From Adlercreutzia sp910585575 (GTDB lineage: Bacteria > Actinomycetota > Coriobacteriia > Coriobacteriales > Eggerthellaceae), in NCBI RefSeq assembly GCF_951801035.1, contig NZ_CATOKT010000005.1: a stretch of DNA of 64,000 bases; one strand, given 5' to 3'. The position numbers and the translations under genes are program-made. How positions within the stretch are numbered: position 1 is the first letter of the stretch; every line of letters starts with the position of its first letter. Shown here in pieces: positions 10,801 through 22,800 of this stretch. The notes under the pieces are model-generated. The model did no database searches. It had not been told where the DNA came from and saw only the letters and a list, made by a program, of their open reading frames with translations.

Positions 10801-13800
10801 TATCATTGAGAACGCGATTCTCGCCGCGGGCATCGTAGAGCGTCCAGCGGTACTCGCCGGATTCGGGGTTCATGTCCCACTTCGCCACCTGGCCCTCGCG
10901 GTTGACCGGCTGCTCGTACTCGTTCAGCAGCTCCACCTTGACGCCGTTCACGCCGGGATCTTCCACCTCGCCGTCATAGTCCAGGTCGATAAGGCCGCTC
11001 TTGGTGGCCACGGTGGCGCCGTCGGCGTTCTTGAAGTTGCCCAGCCAATTGCCTTGGGCGTCGAAGGTCTTGTCGGTGGACAGGAGGAAGCGGCCGTTGT
11101 CGCCGCGATGGTAGGTCGTATCGCGACCCAGATCGTCCGTGGTCGTTCCCGTCACCTCGGCATTGGTGTCGTCCTGCAGCTCGTTCCAATTCGCATCGAT
11201 CCAGATGTAGTCGCCAATATAGCCGCGCGTGGCCGGAGCGTCGATGTAGGCGCCGGCCTGCTTGTCCTCGAGCACCTTGGCCGTCGTGTCGCCAACCGTG
11301 CCGGAACGGATGTTAATACGCTGAACGAAGCTGTTCCACTGGGTCACCTCGGCCAGGCGCTCGGCCAGCCCAGGATTGGCCTCGGCGTTCATATCGAAGT
11401 CGGCCACGCCGTTGGTGCTGCCCAGGTACTTGGGCAGGTTCAGCGGGGCATGCATCTCGTAGTCCAGCTGGAAGAAGCCGGCCGTGGGCAGGAACAGGGT
11501 CTCCTTCGTGATCTGCGCCCACACGGCACGCACGGCCTTGCGCAGCTTCTCCTCTTGCTCGGGATGACGCTGGCAGTAGGCCTTGATCTCCTCCAGCTTC
11601 ACGAAATGCGCCTCCCGCAGCTTCTTCTCGGCATCTTCGCTGATAAGCGTATTGCGCTCGTTGAAGTAGATGCGCCGGTTGTTCTCACTGCCCAGGCTCC
11701 AAATTTGCGGCAGGGCATCCTCTTGGAGCGGCACCATGACATCGGCCGCAGCATCGAAGTCGAAGGGACCGAGCCACATTTGGTACTCGTCGGACGTCAG
11801 CTCATGAGAGCCGATACCATCAGAGCTCATAGGCGCGTTCACCGACATCTTCAGCGAGTCGAAGTCTTTCAGCCAGCCGTTCCACGTGGACAGGCGCGGA
11901 ACGCTGTTCGCGCCGGTGTTGTTGAAAATCATGGTGTCGTCGGCGTAGGGCATGACGTCGAAGAGCACCGTATGCACGTAGCTGGGCGACAGCGTGGTAG
12001 AGCCGCCGCGGTTGATAGCGCGCATCGTGTAGGAGTAATCGCCGCCCTCGGGCACAGCCGCCGGGCCGTTCACCTTCTTCGTGTAGTTCGAAGAGCGCGA
12101 GGAAGAAGAGCTCTTCGACTGGTCGTGGGTCTCAACCGAGGCGAAGCCCACGGCCGGCAGCTCCACCTGGATCAGCATCTCGGCGTTGACGTTGTCGAGG
12201 TTCCAGTCGCGCGAATCGTAGATGTAATTGGTGGAGGTGGTGTCTTGGTTGTCGGGGATATAGGGGTCGTAGTTGCCGTCCTTGTAGGCATAGCCGCTCG
12301 ACTTCAGGTAGTCGAAGCCCAGCGTGGCGTTGGCATCGGGCTTCACGGGAATCATGATCTCCACCACAATGGCCTGGCCCGGCGTGAGCGCCGCAGCGCC
12401 CACCGAACCGTCGTCCTGGGTTTCTCCGGTGAAGTGCCAGCTCAAATACTTGCGCTCCACGGTACTTACCACGTCGCCGCGCTTGTCGGCCGCCAGCAGG
12501 CTGCCCGGGCCCTCCGGGTCCGTGGCCGCGCGCACCTGGGGATCGGTCAGCGTCAACGGATGGACACGCGTCGGATCGCTCGGATCCAAGTCGTAGATGT
12601 CGTCCTCGCTCGTGGCCACCGTCACGGTCATGGTCGTGCCGTCCGGCAAGGTGATCTCCTTCTCCTCGGTGCGCTTTGCCGTACCGAAGGCGGCGTTCTG
12701 CTTCTCGATATGGTAGGTCCACAGCGGCGTGACGGCATCCAAATTCTCAGCGGGGTTCTTCACCACCACCACTTGCTCGTCGGCACCGGTGAAGGGATTG
12801 CGCTGAGTCACCACCTCGGTCTCGGGCCGTGTGCGATAGGCCGAGTTCAGCGGACAGGTCGCACTGCCGTCGCCATCCGTTTGCACCACCTCACGATAGG
12901 GCACATAGGACAGCGATCCGTCGGTGAGCATGCTGGCGGCACCGAAATTCTCCAGAATGGGAAGCATCAGCGACATATCCGGATTCGTGCAGGTATCGGG
13001 CTCGCGATCGGTCAAACCGAGCGTCGCCATCTGCTCTTCGTCCAAATTCGTCAGCGTCAACTTGAGTCGCATCATCTTGGACGCCTGGGTGTTGATCTCG
13101 GGCGTGCCCGACTCCCAATGGTAGCCGGCATTGCCGCTGCCGCTAAAGTACGACTGCTCCAAGTCCAGCCGCAGCGTCGGCTTCTCGTTTACGCGGTAGA
13201 AGCCCACACGCTGACGCTCTACCTCCAGGTACTTCGTGTCGTCGTAGCGCAGCACACCAGACAGGAAGTGGTTCACGTGGACCGCCGGCGTCTCGGCCGA
13301 ACTGTCATCCGAATCGCTCGCTGCCAGCGCAACGAAGGGCGAGCTGTTGATAGGCTTGCGCACATCGATGCTGATCAGGCAATGAACTCCGGCGGCGTTC
13401 TTCGTAAGCGACTCGGGCATGGGGGTCTGCCCCACCGTGGAGTAGGAACCCGACGGCGTGCGCTCGTAGTCCAGGCCGTCCTGGGTCTTGCGCGGCTCCC
13501 AGCCCGTGCTCAAGCGACCGGGGTCGAGCTCGTCGGCCTCTTGGCTGCCCGCCGTGGCCGCCTTGGTGATGGCCGAGGAATCATCGTCGGGCATGGCGTC
13601 AACTTTCAGGCGCAGTCCGTGGGGCACCGCCTCCTCGTAGCTGCGGAAGGTGTCGAGCTCCTCGCCCAAGGTGGCGTTCTCACTCTCCACGCTGCCCGCA
13701 CCGCCGTGGCCGTCGCGCGGCGACACAGCCTTCACCACCCAGCGAATCTGGCGAATGTCCTGGGCCGCGCCACCGGTCAGCGAGCTCACGTCGATGGGAT

Positions 13801-16800
13801 GCGATGCGTTGTCCGGATCCGTGGCGTCGAAGATGCCCACTAGTTTCCAAGCGCTGTTCGGATCGCGCAGGGCATTGCCACTGTAGATTTGATCGGCGCT
13901 GTTGGCGTCGCCGCTTATCTGATGGCCGTCCTGATCGAAGACGATATCGTCCTCGCCGTAGAAGTAGTCGCGGTCGGCATCGGTGCCCGGCAGGGCATAG
14001 TTCTCGTTGTCGCTGCCCGCCGGATCGTTGCCGTTCTGCTCGTAGTACACGCTGTTTGCGCTGTTGCGGTCGAGCGAGGCCGTGCGCACCCACACGTACA
14101 GGCGCAGGTTGTCGGCCCGCTCGGCCAGCTCGTTGGCGGGCGTGCCGTCGGCGTTGTACTCGGCCCCCGGCACCTCCCACACGCCGGGCATGATCGTCTG
14201 CACGTTCTGCTTCAGAATGCGGTACACCGGCGAGGTGAGCGAGCGGAAGGGAGCGTCGGTGGTCATGGAGAACTGCGTGGCGTAATAGGGCAGCTGCCAA
14301 TCCATGATGAAGCTGTTCACGGCACCGCCCGTGTTCACGGCCTGGGTGATGTAGAACTGGTTGTCGGCGCGCCAGGTGGTATCGTTGGCCACGCTGGTGT
14401 TCCAGTCCTTATCGAGCACCAGATCGCGCGGCGAGGCCGTGTCCCCGCGCACAGACGAGCTGGGGCACCAGATGCGGAAGATGCCCGACTCGGCCTTCAG
14501 GTAAATGTCATCGAGCGCGCCGTCATGGTCGTAATCAGCCTCGGGCACCGTCTCGGCGGTATCGTCGCGCACGTACTCCTCATGGTCGGTGTCTTTCTTC
14601 TGGGCGGGAATGCGATAGGTCGAGGGGCTCTGCGCGGCGAAACCGTAGGGCATGAACTCCACGCCGTCGATGCCCGACTGCGCCAGTTGCGCCGGCTTGC
14701 TGGCCTTGGCGCCGGTGGCGCTCGTGTGCGTCCATCCCTTGCCCGAGCGATCGTCGTCGAGCCACATCAGGCGGCTGTCATGGGTGGTGACGCGCGCCGT
14801 CGAGGACTCGCTCAGCACCGTGTTGATGGCGTTGACCTTGTCCCAGTAGGTCAAAGTCCGCGGCGAGTGGTCCGCGGCATAGGCCTCGTCGAAGAGGTTA
14901 TCGATACGGGCGCGCACCTTCAGGGTAAGCGATTCGCCAATACCCAGATAGCCATCGGGGCGCACGCCAGCCCAGTACGCCTCTAGCAGCGTATCGTAGG
15001 TAGCGAACTCCTCGTCGGTAGCGTCATCGGGCGGAGCGATCTCGAACACGAGCGTCTCGGTCTCGCGCTCCTTGACCTTGGTGGCGCCGAACACCGGATC
15101 GGCAAGGTCGAGCGGGTCATCACTGTCGGGCTTGGCGAACTCGCGGTTATCGTAGGTGGCCGTACCGTAGTCCGGTTGCTTGGTAATGTCGATCGTCCAA
15201 CCCCGCTCCAACAGCTGCCGCGGAGTCAACTGCTCCACCACGGGCGCAGAGGCGCCGCGCGGCGTATGGGTCCATTCCACAACGAAGGGCGGGTTGTCGT
15301 CATCGTAGAACGTTCCCGCAGCCATGATATTCTGCAGGGCCGCCACGTCGGCGTCCTTGTTGGTGAACGCCATCATGGCCTCGTTGGTGAAGTACGTCGT
15401 CTCCTTGGGAAGGGTGAGGGCGTACACGTACTTGGCGTGGAACACTGGCGAGCCGTCGAATCGGTCGCCGCTCTGGGAGGGCAGGTTCGACAGCTTGGCG
15501 GCGTACCAAAGCGACTCACCGTACTGCCACGGGTCGTTCTTGTCGTTCTTGGTGGTGCCGGCCCGGTCGAGCACCTGGCCTGCCACAGCCCCGCCGTCCA
15601 TAGTGTCGACGCCGGTGCCATAGCCGCTGTCGGGCTGCACCTTGTAGGTGATATCCAGGTTGGGCGTGCCCCAGCGGCGCAGCTTCAGGCCCGCCATAAC
15701 GCCGCCGTCCTTGGTCGAGGCTGCGGTGCCCGTCATGCGGTTAATGAAGCCGTAGGTCGTCTTCACCTCGTCATTGCCGTTCAGGCGTGCCGTCGATGCC
15801 GCAGAGAGCGCGTAGCCCAAAGAAGAGGTGAGCGTGCCGATTTGCGGACGGAACCAGTAGTCCTCCACATGCAGGCGCGCCTCCCCCGCCTCGAGGCAAT
15901 TTAGCACATCATCAGTCTCGTAGTAGCGCGCGGTCATGCGCACCAACTTGTTCGTGTAGGAGCTCTCAGTGGCCTCGCGGGTGATCACCTTCGTGGCATC
16001 GCGGCTGTCGCGCTGGAAGGTGCCGTCGTCAATGGGATCGGCGGGCATAACGCCATAGGTGGCGAACTCCTCGGCCACCACGTAATCGTTGGTGTGATGG
16101 CGGTTGTGCGTGGCACAGGCACTCCAGCGGAAGCCCGTTACCACATCCTTGTCATCGACGATCGACCAAATGGGATGCCACCCGCAGCCATCGGCATTGG
16201 AGTCACAGTTGCCCGTGCCAGGCAAGCACGTGACACCCGGATAATTGCTATTCGAGGGATTATTGAATTCCGGCTTAACGGTAGTCGGCTCGTTGAGATT
16301 CGCTCCCGTTCCTGTTCTATAGTTCTTGTATTGCACCTTGGCCTGGGAAAGGACCTTAGTTCCCGATCCGTTGAGCGTCGCAGCGGTGCTTTTCGCAAGA
16401 TCGACGCAGGTACAGGGGAAAATGCCCCTATCTTCCAGCTGCTGATCGGTCCAGTTCGTCCTCGCCTTGACGCGAACGTAATCGGTGCAAGCCGTGCACT
16501 CGTTATAGTGATCGCAGTAGTAATCGAACTTTCGACCGCCAATAACAATCCATCCCAACAGACTGTTCTGCGAATACTTAACTTCGGCAACCTTCATGGC
16601 ATCGCGCTGGGCCTGCGTGAAGAAAGAATAGTCGGTCGCGTCATAGAAATTCACCACGTCATGAACTTCCGCATAATGGTTCTGGTCCAACAAGGGCAGC
16701 GGCGTCACTACATGGCCCTTCACCATATAGATGGCCTGGCGCGAATCGAGGCGCTTATCCGACACGTCCCCATCGTAGCGGCGCTGGTAGGCGCTACCGA

Positions 16801-19800
16801 CCTCGTAGGGGTTGCCGGCGATGTCGGTGTCAGTCAGGAACTTGAAGTTGGGCACCTGGCTCGACACGTAGGTGCGGATGTTCTCGAAAGAGCGCTGCAC
16901 CTCGGCGTGGGCGCCGTCGGCCGTGGCCGCCGCCGTCTCGCCGTCGCCCACGGTAATGACGTCGAACTTGAAGACATCCATGTCCGTCGAGCGCAGGGCG
17001 TGCTCGGCTGCCGCATCGCCGTTGATGCCTGCAGGCTTGGCGATGAAGCGCACCACGAAGCGGTACTGCTTGGCCCCGGTCACCGGGTCGTCGGTCAGCT
17101 CGTAAGTGACCGTCGCGTCGAACAGCGCCGCTGCGTCGGCCTTCGCCATATTGGCCGACGCCCCCACCTTGGAACGACTCGTCGCGTTGGCGTCATGGGC
17201 GTTCACCAGGTTCCAGTCGCGCACGACAAAGGGCTGCTCGTAGTCAACCAAGCGCGGATAGGGTCGGTTCGTCTCGCCGTTGACCGGCGCCAAGTTCTCG
17301 GGCAGCACCACGGTCACAATGGGCAGAACCAGCGAGCCCATCTGGCCGCCGTCCACGGCGTAGGTGTGCTGGCGGCGCTCGTTCAAGTAGCTGACCTCGG
17401 GGTTGTTGCGCTTCACGGTGTCGACGGCTGTGTCGTTCCACCAATAGCGGTTCTCCACGTGCACGTTCAGCTGGCGCACGTCGCCCTCGTTCTGCACATA
17501 GTATTCATCGGCATCGGCGCCCACGCCGTCGGCGCCGATCGAGTTCCAGGTGCGGATGAGCGGCTTGCGCATAACGGCCTTGGTGCCCGTTTGGGCATAC
17601 ACTGTCGGAGCTGCTTCGGCTTCCTCGTTCTTGTAGGCCTTCCACCACACCACGGCGCTGTCCTCCTGCGCCGGTGCCAGCAGCGTAGTCGGATTGGTCG
17701 CCCGCGACCCCTGAGGAGCCTCGGCTGTGGCCAGGCAGGTGTTGTTCAGCACCATCTTGCCGCCCACGCTCGGAAGATTATAGGAGCCCCACGAGGTGTC
17801 GTAGGCACGCTGGCGCGAGGCCGTGATGCCCGACCGTCCCACGAAACGGTAGTCCATATTGCCCATCTGCACGTTGTTCAGGTCGCCGTCGTTCTTATTG
17901 GTGTCGGCGGCCGTCGAGGCGCCCTCGTAGTGGTCGAGGTCGAACACTTGGAAGTAGGCGCTCGAGCGGCTCGGGCGCTGGCCCTTGGCCACATCGGATC
18001 CCGTAGCATCGCCGTTGTCGTAGGGCCGCAGCAGCACGCGGTCGTACCAGGCCGCTTCGTCGCCATCGGAGGCAGGATTGGCGAAGATGCGCGAGGCAAC
18101 GCTCACGTTGATCTTGTAGCCGGCGTCACCCGTGTAAATGTCGGGATCCACCGTATTGCGCAATGCCCCTACCTGTGATCCGTCGCTTGTGCGGCCGAAC
18201 CACTTGCCCAAAGGCTGGCGTACCGTGATCTTCAGCACCCATGGCTGCGAACTGTCCACATAGGCCTGGGTGTGCGTGTCGGCTGCCCCGGTCTTATCCG
18301 GATCGCCTTCCGTATTCAGGGCCTCGTAGGTCGACCGGTCGGTGAGGCCCGACACATCGGGCGACGAGGCCTGCTTGAGCGCGAGGCCGTTGCGGTAGTC
18401 CGCCGGGTTCTGAGACGCACTGGGCGCATCAAAGCCGGCATAGGCAGAATAGGGGCTCTGCACTACCTCGACGCTGACCAGGCTGTTGTGGATAGGACTG
18501 AAACGCTCCTGCACCGTCGGATCGGTGCTGACATTCTGAGGAGCCCCCTGCACAGCCGAAAGCACCTCGGCGCTCACTTTGGGCGTGACGCCGTCAGCCT
18601 CGAAAACAGGCTCGGCACCGTAGGGCATGACGTAGGTGAACTCGACGCCGTCCAGGGTGCGGTCGCCGTAATTGACGGCCTGCAGCTTAGCCTGATAGGT
18701 TTGATGGTATTCCAGCGCCGCATCGTACTGGCCATAGAACAGACCCTTGTAGCTCGACAAGAGCCCCTGGCCCTCCGGCCAGCTCTCATGGGAGTCCCAC
18801 AGCTGGTACTTGCGCTGCGCCTCGTAACCCGTCGAAGCATCGTCGGGCACGAACTGGCTCGCGGCGGCAATCCACGCCTTCTGCAGGTGCAGGCGCGACT
18901 CGGCCCACAGAAGCGGCGTCTGAGAGCCCCAAATAGTAGCGTTGCCCTCAGCGTTCGTCGTACGCGCGCCCAAGGTGCGCGCCTTGGTAACGAAGGTATA
19001 GTAGTCGCGCATGAAGCGGTTTTCCTGGTAGCGGTTCTCCGACTGGTCGTTGGGCGAGATCATCCACACGTCCGCCGGCAGGCTCAGAGCCACCTGGGCC
19101 ACGCTGCCACTGCCCTGGGGCCGCGGAGTATAGCGCACCGCTTGATGGGTATTGCTCGAGGCAACGTCCTCGTCCATGAAGTACGAACCGCTGTTGCCGT
19201 CGGTGCCCTGCAGGCCACGGTCGACCCAACCATACACCGCGTACTTATGCGTGCTGTCCTGGTTGGCCTGCTGATGGCCGCTGCTGTCCTTCCATCCGAC
19301 GATGTCGTAGCGTTGCGTCGAGGTGGCCGTGCCGGGCAGGTACGTGTAGGAGCCGTCGAACATCTCCCACAGGTCGCACCCGCCGGGCTTGTCGGCGGTA
19401 AAGGCCGCGTCGTGATGGAGGTAGTCCATGTCCATCAGCACGTTCTGGTTCTGAATCTTATAGAAGCCCGCGGAATCGGCATCGGTGTAGCCGAAAGACC
19501 CCGAGGCGTTCTGGCTCAAGGGGTTCGCGCCGCCCGTCGGCCAGCTGGTGTGGTACTCGCCGATGCGCGGGAAGTACCAGGGCTCCAGGCCCGAGGTGCC
19601 GGTGAGGCGTCCGGTGTTCACCTGAACGGGGGTGTACACCTGGGGCAGCCCGTCCAAAGCGGCGGTTACGTCGAAGATAAGCTCGATGGTATCGCCCACC
19701 TCGATGCAGGTGTGGCCCACCGCCGTCTTGTCGGCGGGCGCCAGCGGGTCGCGGGCGCCGGGCACCATGGGCACGCCGCCCGTGAGGTCAGTATCGGGAA

Positions 19801-22800
19801 TCCACTCGATGCGGAACAGGGCGAAGCGCGTCGTCGCGCTCGAGGTGCGCGGATCCAAATCCTGGAAGACCCGCGTTGTCGCCGAAGTTCCCAAAGACTG
19901 CGCGGCGTTGCCGTAGGTCATCATGCCGCCGAAGTCACCGGCCACCTCGGGCGCATCGGCCTCGTCCACGCGGGTCACCTGCAGGTGCACCTTCTGGTTG
20001 GTCGTGCGCTCGGCCAGCACATCGGCGTGGCTCGCATCGGTCCAGCGAATAGCGCCCGGACGGTTGAGCCGCTCCTCCAGGTACTCCGCGGTAATCTCGT
20101 TGCCGTCGTCGTCCACGAGATAGTCCAACGGAATGCGCTCGTAGAACACCGGATTGTAGATCTCGCCCTCGATGCGGGTGCAGCCCAAATTGGACTGGGT
20201 GCCCCGCGGCACGTTGTACAGAGCGTCTTTGTACCAGATGCGCTCGCCGGGCAGATAGCCCTTCTTCTGGTCGGCATCAGGATCGTAGGTCTGACTGGCC
20301 AGCTCCTGGCTCTGGAACGCCTGAGTCTGGAAGCGCACCACCGGCATACGGCGATAGGTGGTGAACTCGGTCTCGGCATAGGAGTCCTGCTTGGTCATGA
20401 CCAAGCTGTGCTCAGCGGCCTCCTCCAGCTGGAACCAGCCGCCCTCCCCCGTGGCCAGGTTGTTGCAGAAATCGAGGTGCGTGGCTTCCTCGTGGTAGTG
20501 CGTGTAGCCCACATCGAGGGAGAACTTGCCGCTCTGCCACGCCTCGGTCGCCTCTTGGAACGAGCCCAGGCGGTTGAACGCCGACAGCTGATCGCGCTGA
20601 TCCAAATAGCGTCCGACGCCAACCAGGGCCACATCTTCCAACGCATAGGGCGTGGCCTTACCGGCACCGTCCACGGACGCCGATGCGGGCACATCGTAAT
20701 AGGTCCAGCGCACCTTCGTCACCGTGCGGAAGGGGTTGATGTTCACCAAGTAGCCCGCCTGGATGTTCCCCTGGTGGTCGGCAAGGATCTGTGCCTCGCT
20801 CTTCCAACTGCCCACCGTGGGGTCGGAGCCCGTCGCATCGAAGTACTCGATGCGGATGGCGGGACGACGGTTCGGATCGGCGCCCAAGCCATCGGACGTG
20901 GCGGTGGCCGGCCCGGCAGCCAGGTTCTTGCTCGCCGGCATGGTGGGCGGATAGCGCAGGTCAACGGCTTTCCCCTGCTCTTGGCGCACGGCGGTGTCGC
21001 TGGCGGCAATCTTGGGCGTCTGGGTCAGCTCGAAGCCCTTCTGCAGGTTCTCGTCGTAGAGGTTCACCGTTACCGTGATATTGGCGGTGTGGTAGGTGGG
21101 GTTGATAAGGTTCGATACCGTCACCTGAGCCGGGTTGCCGTCCACATTGGCCGGCCCGCTGGGCGAGGACCCCGTGAACTTGATGGCCATCTGCGGATCT
21201 TCACGATGGTCGCGGTTAGCCGGCGACGTGGTGCCGTTGGGGTTGGTCACCGTGCCCACCCGCGTGGCGTCGTCGGCATGGTGGTAGTAGGTAAGATCTG
21301 AATGCAGGCCCACGCCATATTGCTCGATGCCGGCCACCTTGTAGTTCACCTGATGCTCATGGGCGATGTCATTGCTACCCAAGCCGTCGTCGTCGGTGTA
21401 CAGGAAGGGGTTGTGCCCGTTTGTGTTCTCGCTGTGCCAGGCGCGGTACTGGGTGAATCCGTGCTTCGGTGCCGACACGGTATAGAACCACGCCCGCGGC
21501 TGCACGCCGATATAGTGCTCGGGGGCATCGTTGTGCCAGGCCGTATTGGGCGTGAGCGTGTCATAGGCAGTGTTGGACAGCTCGCTGGTCAGCTGGGTGA
21601 TGACGCGGATGCGCACGCCCTCCCCCGGCTTCACCACGCGGTCGCGCTCGTCGGTCAGCACCCAGGAGCCGTCAGCAGCCTGCTCGTACAAGGTCTTGCC
21701 CACCTGGAACTCGATGACGCGGTTGTCGATGGTGTTTTCCGTAGTCGTCGACGCAAAGAGCGAAGGCGTTACGGCCGTGGCGGCCAGCGAGTAGTCCACC
21801 TGGGGCTCGCAGGGACGCTTGTTGGTGTCGTCGGGGCGCATCATGAAAGCCGTCACCGGCAGCGGGTCGTTACCTGGGAAGGATAAGCCGCAGGTGTTGT
21901 CATCGACCCAGGTGCCGTTCTGGTTCTTCTTGGCAATCTCCCAACCCACGATGCGCTGGCCCTCGGGCACCTGGAAGCGCGAGGTGATCGACTCCATGGG
22001 CAGCTTCGAATCGGCCTGAGCGCCCACGTACAGGTTGTATTCCACATAATCGCCCACGTACAGGCCGCCGTCGGGAATGTTGGTCCACACGGCCCCGGAG
22101 TCGCTGTCGTAGGAAACCGGCGAGAACACGTCAGTAGCCGCCTTGTCGTAGGCGAACACCTTGCGCATGGTCTGACCGCTGGCCGTACGTGCAGGCAGCA
22201 GGGCGCCGCGGTTGGCCTCGGAGTACAGCTCGCCCATCAAGTGCTTGTGGCTGTAGTAGCCATCGTCGGTGATGCGGAACGACAGCGGCATGTCGGCATG
22301 GGGATCCTTCGACTTTAGCTCGGTAGCAATAAGCGTGTCGACCAGATCCACAGACGGGAACTGGGTGCCCTGCTTGCCGAAGGTCGGCGTCGAGGTGTCG
22401 TTCCAGTGGCCCGTAGCGGGGTTGTTGCCCGTGGCCGTGGCGGCCGCGAAGTCCTCAGGAGTACGGTCGACGTACACGCCGTCATAGGCGAAGGCGAAGT
22501 CGTTGGGATTCGCCTGGGCACTCTCCGCCTGGGTGTCGGTCAGCCAACCCTCGGAGTCCAGCATGCGGTTCACACGACGCTGCAGCGCGTTGGGCGAATC
22601 GAACACCAGCGAGAACTCGGACACCCGCGCCCGGGAGAACTCAATGTTCACCAGTCGGTTCGTCGCGCTCACGTAGTCGCGGTAGCCATTGATGGTGTTG
22701 GTGACATCGCAGGCCCGATAGGTTTTGAAGTTGAACTGGGCCCCATTGGGCGCCGTGCCGTTGACGGCCGCGCGCAGGAAGGCCTCGATGTCCACCACAT

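Noticed and set aside
10145..13843. 1232-codon open frame on the plus strand
   Set aside because: Antisense to the giant gene; Val/Gly/His/Arg-rich with no domain, and it follows from the strong GC3 bias of the real frame. The same holds for plus frames at 5945-7960, 8576-9949, 16094-18178, 18272-21301, 24164-26122 and 28460-30283.
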